From Nitriliruptorales bacterium (lineage in GTDB: Bacteria; Actinomycetota; Nitriliruptoria; Nitriliruptorales; Nitriliruptoraceae), in the NCBI GenBank assembly GCA_030835875.1, contig JAURQY010000061.1, positions 1 to 9,025 of the forward strand: 9,025 nucleotides of DNA, in the 5' to 3' direction. Position numbers and translations under genes: made by a program. Under the pieces are notes generated by a model. The model was not told the origin of the DNA. It worked only from the letters and a program-made list of their open reading frames with translations, and searched no databases. Shown piece after piece: positions 6,713-9,025 of this stretch (position 1 is the first letter of the stretch; each line of letters begins with the position of its first letter).

Positions 6713-6732
6713 GGACAACGGTCACCCGGTCC
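6713..6732 (-). other. Small hairpin between pafC and tatA
   Basis: Directly after the pafC stop the minus-strand RNA can fold as GGAC-CGG, loop GUGA, CCG-UU-GUCC: seven base pairs with a two-base bulge and a GNRA-type tetraloop. No U-run follows, so it is not a standard terminator. It lies 7 bases before the AGGAGG of tatA and could mark mRNA processing or pausing between the paf and tat parts. Function is inference. Confidence 0.5.
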
Positions 6733-7668
6733 TCAGGCCGACCGTGCCAACGCCTCCTGCGTGAGGGACCGTACCCGCTCGCGGAGTCCATCGGGGCGGA
6801 GAACCTCCGCACCGCCAGCCGTCATGAGCACGAGCCGGGCGAGCCACTCCTCGCTCCCCGTCCTGAGGTGGACGCGCAGTGACCCGTCCTCCCCCTCCTG
6901 GACGACCTCGTCCGCCTGGACGGCATCGAGCAGCCAGCCGGCCGCCGACACGAGTCGGAGCTCCACCTCGACGTCGCCCTCGCCGGGCGCGTACGCCGGG
7001 CGTGGGAGCTCCGCCGGAGGGCGGCTCTCCGCGGGCTCGTCCGTCCTCTCGAGGGATGCCAGCCGATCGAGACGGAACATGCGCGCCTCCCCCGGTCCCG
7101 TGTCGAGGCCGTGCAGGTACCAGGCGCCCTCATGCAGTTCGAGGACCCACGGCTCGACGGTGCGCTGCTGCGGGGAGCGATCGTCGCGCCCGCGGTACTC
7201 GAAGCGCACGCGCCGACCTTCCGCGATCGCAGCGCGCAACCGCAGGACGACATCGTCCGGTTCGGCGTCGAGCACCGTGACCGCACCTGCCGCGACACCG
7301 AGTGCGGCATGGAGCTTCGTGATCGCTGAGCGCAGGCCAGGGACCTCGCTGCCGACGACACGTTCGGCCGCCGTGGCCATGAGGAGCAGGCGGAGGATCT
7401 CCGGCGCGGTAGGCCGCATCGGATAGCGGAGCTCGTCGGCCATGCGCACGGTGACATGGTCCCCGAGGATCGTGACGTCGAAGAGCGCACCACCGCCGAG
7501 CCCGGGCAGCCCACAGAAGTCCAGGTGCTCGAGCTCGGCGCGCACGGTCGCCACGTCGGTCGCGAACGCTTTCGCCGTCTCCTCCAGGCTCGCCCCGGGA
7601 CGCTCGATCAACCACGGCACGAGCGTCAGCATGCGGACGACGTCCGGTTGGACACGCGTGCGACTCAT
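6733..7668 (-). CDS. pafC: WYL-domain transcriptional regulator PafC
   Basis: This is the partner of PafB; in mycobacteria the two act together as a DNA-damage activator. The protein has 311 residues. The N-terminal domain (about 1-80) carries the PafC pattern VVRMLTLVPWLIERPG, followed by FCGLPGLGGG at 51-60, where PafB has its different MFERDK segment. The WYL domain spans about 140-205, with WYL at 183-185 and FRLDR at 198-202. The C-terminal WCX-like part runs from about 233 to 305. The start ATG overlaps the pafB stop and has a strong GGAGGT site 5 bases upstream, inside the end of pafB. The two regulators are separate genes here; some actinobacteria fuse them. DNA binding sites and the inducing signal cannot be seen in the sequence. 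Confidence 0.92.
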   Translation of the reverse strand: MSRTRVQPDVVRMLTLVPWLIERPGASLEETAKAFATDVATVRAELEHLDFCGLPGLGGGALFDVTILGDHVTVRMADELRYPMRPTAPEILRLLLMATAAERVVGSEVPGLRSAITKLHAALGVAAGAVTVLDAEPDDVVLRLRAAIAEGRRVRFEYRGRDDRSPQQRTVEPWVLELHEGAWYLHGLDTGPGEARMFRLDRLASLERTDEPAESRPPAELPRPAYAPGEGDVEVELRLVSAAGWLLDAVQADEVVQEGEDGSLRVHLRTGSEEWLARLVLMTAGGAEVLRPDGLRERVRSLTQEALARSA

Positions 7669-8624
7669 GCGGCACCTCCGCCATGCGCGTCGAGGACCGC
7701 CCTGAGCGCATCCCGCACGCCCGCACGAAGCGTGTCCGGGGAACGCACTGCAGCGTCCGGAGCGATCCCGAGGAGCCAGGCGCGGTCGCGGACAGGGTCG
7801 ACGCCGGCGAGCGTCATGCGCCGCACGCCGACCTCATGCTCGCCCTCCGCGGGCCCGTCATCGACGGCACCGCGCGCAGCGAGCGCCCAGATCCCCTCGG
7901 GTCCGACGTCGAGCAGCACGTCGATGGGCGACACGTCAGGTCCGGAGACGACGGCACCGAGGTCGAGCCCGTCCGGGACGTCGAACGTCCCCGCCTCGTC
8001 GGAGACCGTGAGGTCGTCCAGCATGCGGTCGGTGCGGAAGCCGCGCAGACCGTCGCGGTCGTGATCGCGCCCGATGAGGTACCAGGCGCGCCGGCGGCGG
8101 ACGATGCCGTACGGATCGACGGTGCGCTGCCCGACCCGACCGTCGGCGGTCCGGTAGGAGAAGCGCACGACCCGCCGCTCGACGATGGCGGGCGCGAACG
8201 CGTCGACGTCGGTGACCGGAAGACCGACGCGCGTGGGCGGCGCATCGATCGGCGTCGGGTCGGGAGCGCGCGCAGCGACCTTTGCGAGCGGGAGGGCACC
8301 GAGCTCGGAGCCCCCGACGAGATCGACCGCCAGCGCGAGTGCCGCGACCTCCTCCGCGTCGAGGTCGACACCTCGCAGCTCGTACGTCCTTCGGTCGATC
8401 AGGTAGCCGGGATCCTCCATGCCGAAGTCCTGCCGCGTCTCGACGGGGATGCCGAGCGAGCGCAGCGTCTCCTTGTCACGCTCGAACATCCGGCGCGCGG
8501 AGGCGGGGTCGGCCTGCGGGTAGTACCCCGTCCGACGCCGGAGCTCCTCGAACGTCATCGGACGTCTCGTCTCGAGCAGCGCGATCGTCAGGTTGACGAG
8601 CCGCTCGACGGCCGGCATCCCCAT
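7665..8624 (-). CDS. pafB: WYL-domain transcriptional regulator PafB
   Basis: This is one half of the PafBC regulator, which in mycobacteria activates the LexA/RecA-independent DNA-damage response. The protein has 319 residues. Residues 1-80 form a winged helix-turn-helix with the PafB signature: VERLVNLTIALLETRRPMT, then RMFERDKETLRSLGIPVET. Residues 140-205 form the WYL domain, with WYL at 181-183 and the FRTDR motif at 196-200. Residues from about 230 to 313 match the C-terminal extension (WCX) of WYL proteins, which is thought to sense nucleic acid. The first ATG is preferred over the ATG two codons later because a GGAGGG ribosome binding site lies 5 bases upstream. The stop overlaps the pafC start by 4 bases (ATGA), which suggests coupled translation and equal amounts of the two partners. 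Confidence 0.93.
   Translation of the reverse strand: MGMPAVERLVNLTIALLETRRPMTFEELRRRTGYYPQADPASARRMFERDKETLRSLGIPVETRQDFGMEDPGYLIDRRTYELRGVDLDAEEVAALALAVDLVGGSELGALPLAKVAARAPDPTPIDAPPTRVGLPVTDVDAFAPAIVERRVVRFSYRTADGRVGQRTVDPYGIVRRRRAWYLIGRDHDRDGLRGFRTDRMLDDLTVSDEAGTFDVPDGLDLGAVVSGPDVSPIDVLLDVGPEGIWALAARGAVDDGPAEGEHEVGVRRMTLAGVDPVRDRAWLLGIAPDAAVRSPDTLRAGVRDALRAVLDAHGGGAA
7674..7679 (-). promoter_or_regulatory. Ribosome binding site of pafC
   Basis: GGAGGT on the minus strand, 5 bases before the pafC ATG and inside the last codons of pafB. With the ATGA overlap it allows both coupled and independent initiation on pafC. Confidence 0.8.
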
Positions 8625-8629
8625 CGCAG

Positions 8630-8635
8630 CCCTCC
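8630..8635 (-). promoter_or_regulatory. Ribosome binding site of pafB
   Basis: GGAGGG on the minus strand, 5 bases before the ATG at 8624. It decides for this start over the in-frame ATG six bases further on. Confidence 0.75.
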
Positions 8636-8651
8636 CCTCGTGCCCTCGTGC
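8636..8651 (-). repeat. Perfect tandem 8-base repeat upstream of pafB
   Basis: The minus strand reads GCACGAGG twice in a row, with no gap, directly before the pafB ribosome binding site in the 57-base gap after pafA. The copies are identical. It could be chance in GC-rich DNA, a slippage-prone tract, or part of a control element in the leader; nothing here decides. Confidence 0.6.
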
Positions 8652-8681
8652 TTCGGTACGGACCCGGAGCCTCCGCCCCGG

Positions 8682-9025
8682 TCAGACCGGCGTCGCAACC
8701 ATCTCCTCGATGAGTCGATCGACCCGTTCATCCTCCCAGATGAGCGGGTCCTTGCACATGACCGTCCGCTGGACCTCGCCGTTGAGCTTTAGGTGGACCC
8801 AGTCGACGGTCACGTCCCTCCCCGCGGCACGCGCGGCCCGGAGGAACCGTCCCCGGAGCGCGGCACGCGTGCGGGGCGGTTCCGCCATCGCCCGGTCGAC
8901 CGCCGCCTCGTCGACGAGCGACATCATCCGACCGGAGCGCACGAGCCGCGGATGGAGCCCGGTCACCGGCGCGACCTCGTGGTAGGCGAGGTCGAGCATG
9001 GCGACCCGTGCGTCGTCGAGCGCGA
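8682..9025 (-). CDS. pafA: Pup--protein ligase PafA, C-terminal part (cut by window edge)
   Basis: PafA joins the C-terminal glutamate of Pup to lysines of target proteins, using ATP, and so marks them for the mycobacterial-type proteasome in the cytoplasm. Only the last 113 residues are in the window; the start lies beyond base 9025. The visible part has the family's C-terminal pattern: DLAYHEV, a GL-x-x-x-L-V-x-x-G segment, PPRTRAALRGRF, then TVDWVHLKLNGE and a late CKDP motif, ending in a helix with ERVDRLIEEM. The DWVHLKLN and CKDP motifs separate PafA from its paralogue Dop (depupylase), whose C-terminus is different. The stop is TGA at 8682-8684. The pafB gene follows after 57 bases, as in other actinobacteria. 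The catalytic residues of the N-terminal domain cannot be checked here. Confidence 0.95.
   Translation of the reverse strand, partial: ALDDARVAMLDLAYHEVAPVTGLHPRLVRSGRMMSLVDEAAVDRAMAEPPRTRAALRGRFLRAARAAGRDVTVDWVHLKLNGEVQRTVMCKDPLIWEDERVDRLIEEMVATPV

Noticed and set aside
6695..6732. TTGTC element on the minus strand before tatA, resembling part of the PafBC/RecA-independent damage promoter
   Set aside because: The bases after TTGTC do not fit the remembered consensus, and no TAnnnT hexamer follows at the right distance; only five bases match.
8665..8675. CGGAG-G-CTCCG palindrome after pafA as a terminator
   Set aside because: The loop is a single base and no U-run follows; pafB continues the unit after a short gap.
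7683..8792. Plus-strand open frame of 369 codons opposite pafB
   Set aside because: It is antisense to a gene with clear PafB and WYL motifs; its composition is typical of a GC-driven shadow.

Overview
The window comes from a high-GC actinobacterium (Actinomycetota). Third codon positions are almost all G or C, and the gene order matches a block known from mycobacteria and streptomycetes: proteasome ligase pafA, the WYL regulators pafB and pafC, tatA, tatC and helY. The class within the phylum cannot be set from these genes alone. Pup tagging and a bacterial 20S proteasome are expected, with the proteasome genes probably just beyond the right edge.

Every supported gene is on the minus strand, so the window reads from right to left. 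From 9025 to 6733 lies the Pup-proteasome and DNA-damage part: the C-terminal end of pafA (cut by the window edge), then pafB and pafC, which overlap by 4 bases. From 6694 to 5113 lie tatA, tatC and a gene for an unrecognised single-pass membrane protein. From 5116 to 2729 lies a Ski2-like helicase (HelY type) that is shorter than usual. From 2684 to 20 lie a diacylglycerol/lipid kinase, an M24 Xaa-Pro-type peptidase, a small GNAT acetyltransferase and a 64-residue two-helix membrane protein.

The genes are packed as one probable transcription unit. Stop and start codons overlap by 4 bases at pafB/pafC, tatA/tatC, tatC/unknown, unknown/helY and peptidase/GNAT, and by 8 bases at GNAT/small membrane protein. 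The only gaps are 57 bases (pafA-pafB), 38 (pafC-tatA), 44 (helY-lipid kinase) and 34 (lipid kinase-peptidase). No stretch over 300 bases lacks a gene. I see no tRNA, rRNA, mobile element, CRISPR array, clear promoter or U-tailed terminator. Three of the gaps hold short inverted repeats and the fourth (pafA-pafB) holds a tandem 8-base repeat.

Together the genes cover regulated protein destruction (pafA), transcription of DNA-damage genes (pafB, pafC), folded-protein export (tatA, tatC), RNA handling (helY), lipid phosphorylation and peptide turnover. Most of this is conserved housekeeping. The less ordinary points are the unknown membrane protein between tatC and helY, the apparent loss of an internal domain from the helicase, and a hairpin that would cover the ribosome binding site of the lipid kinase.
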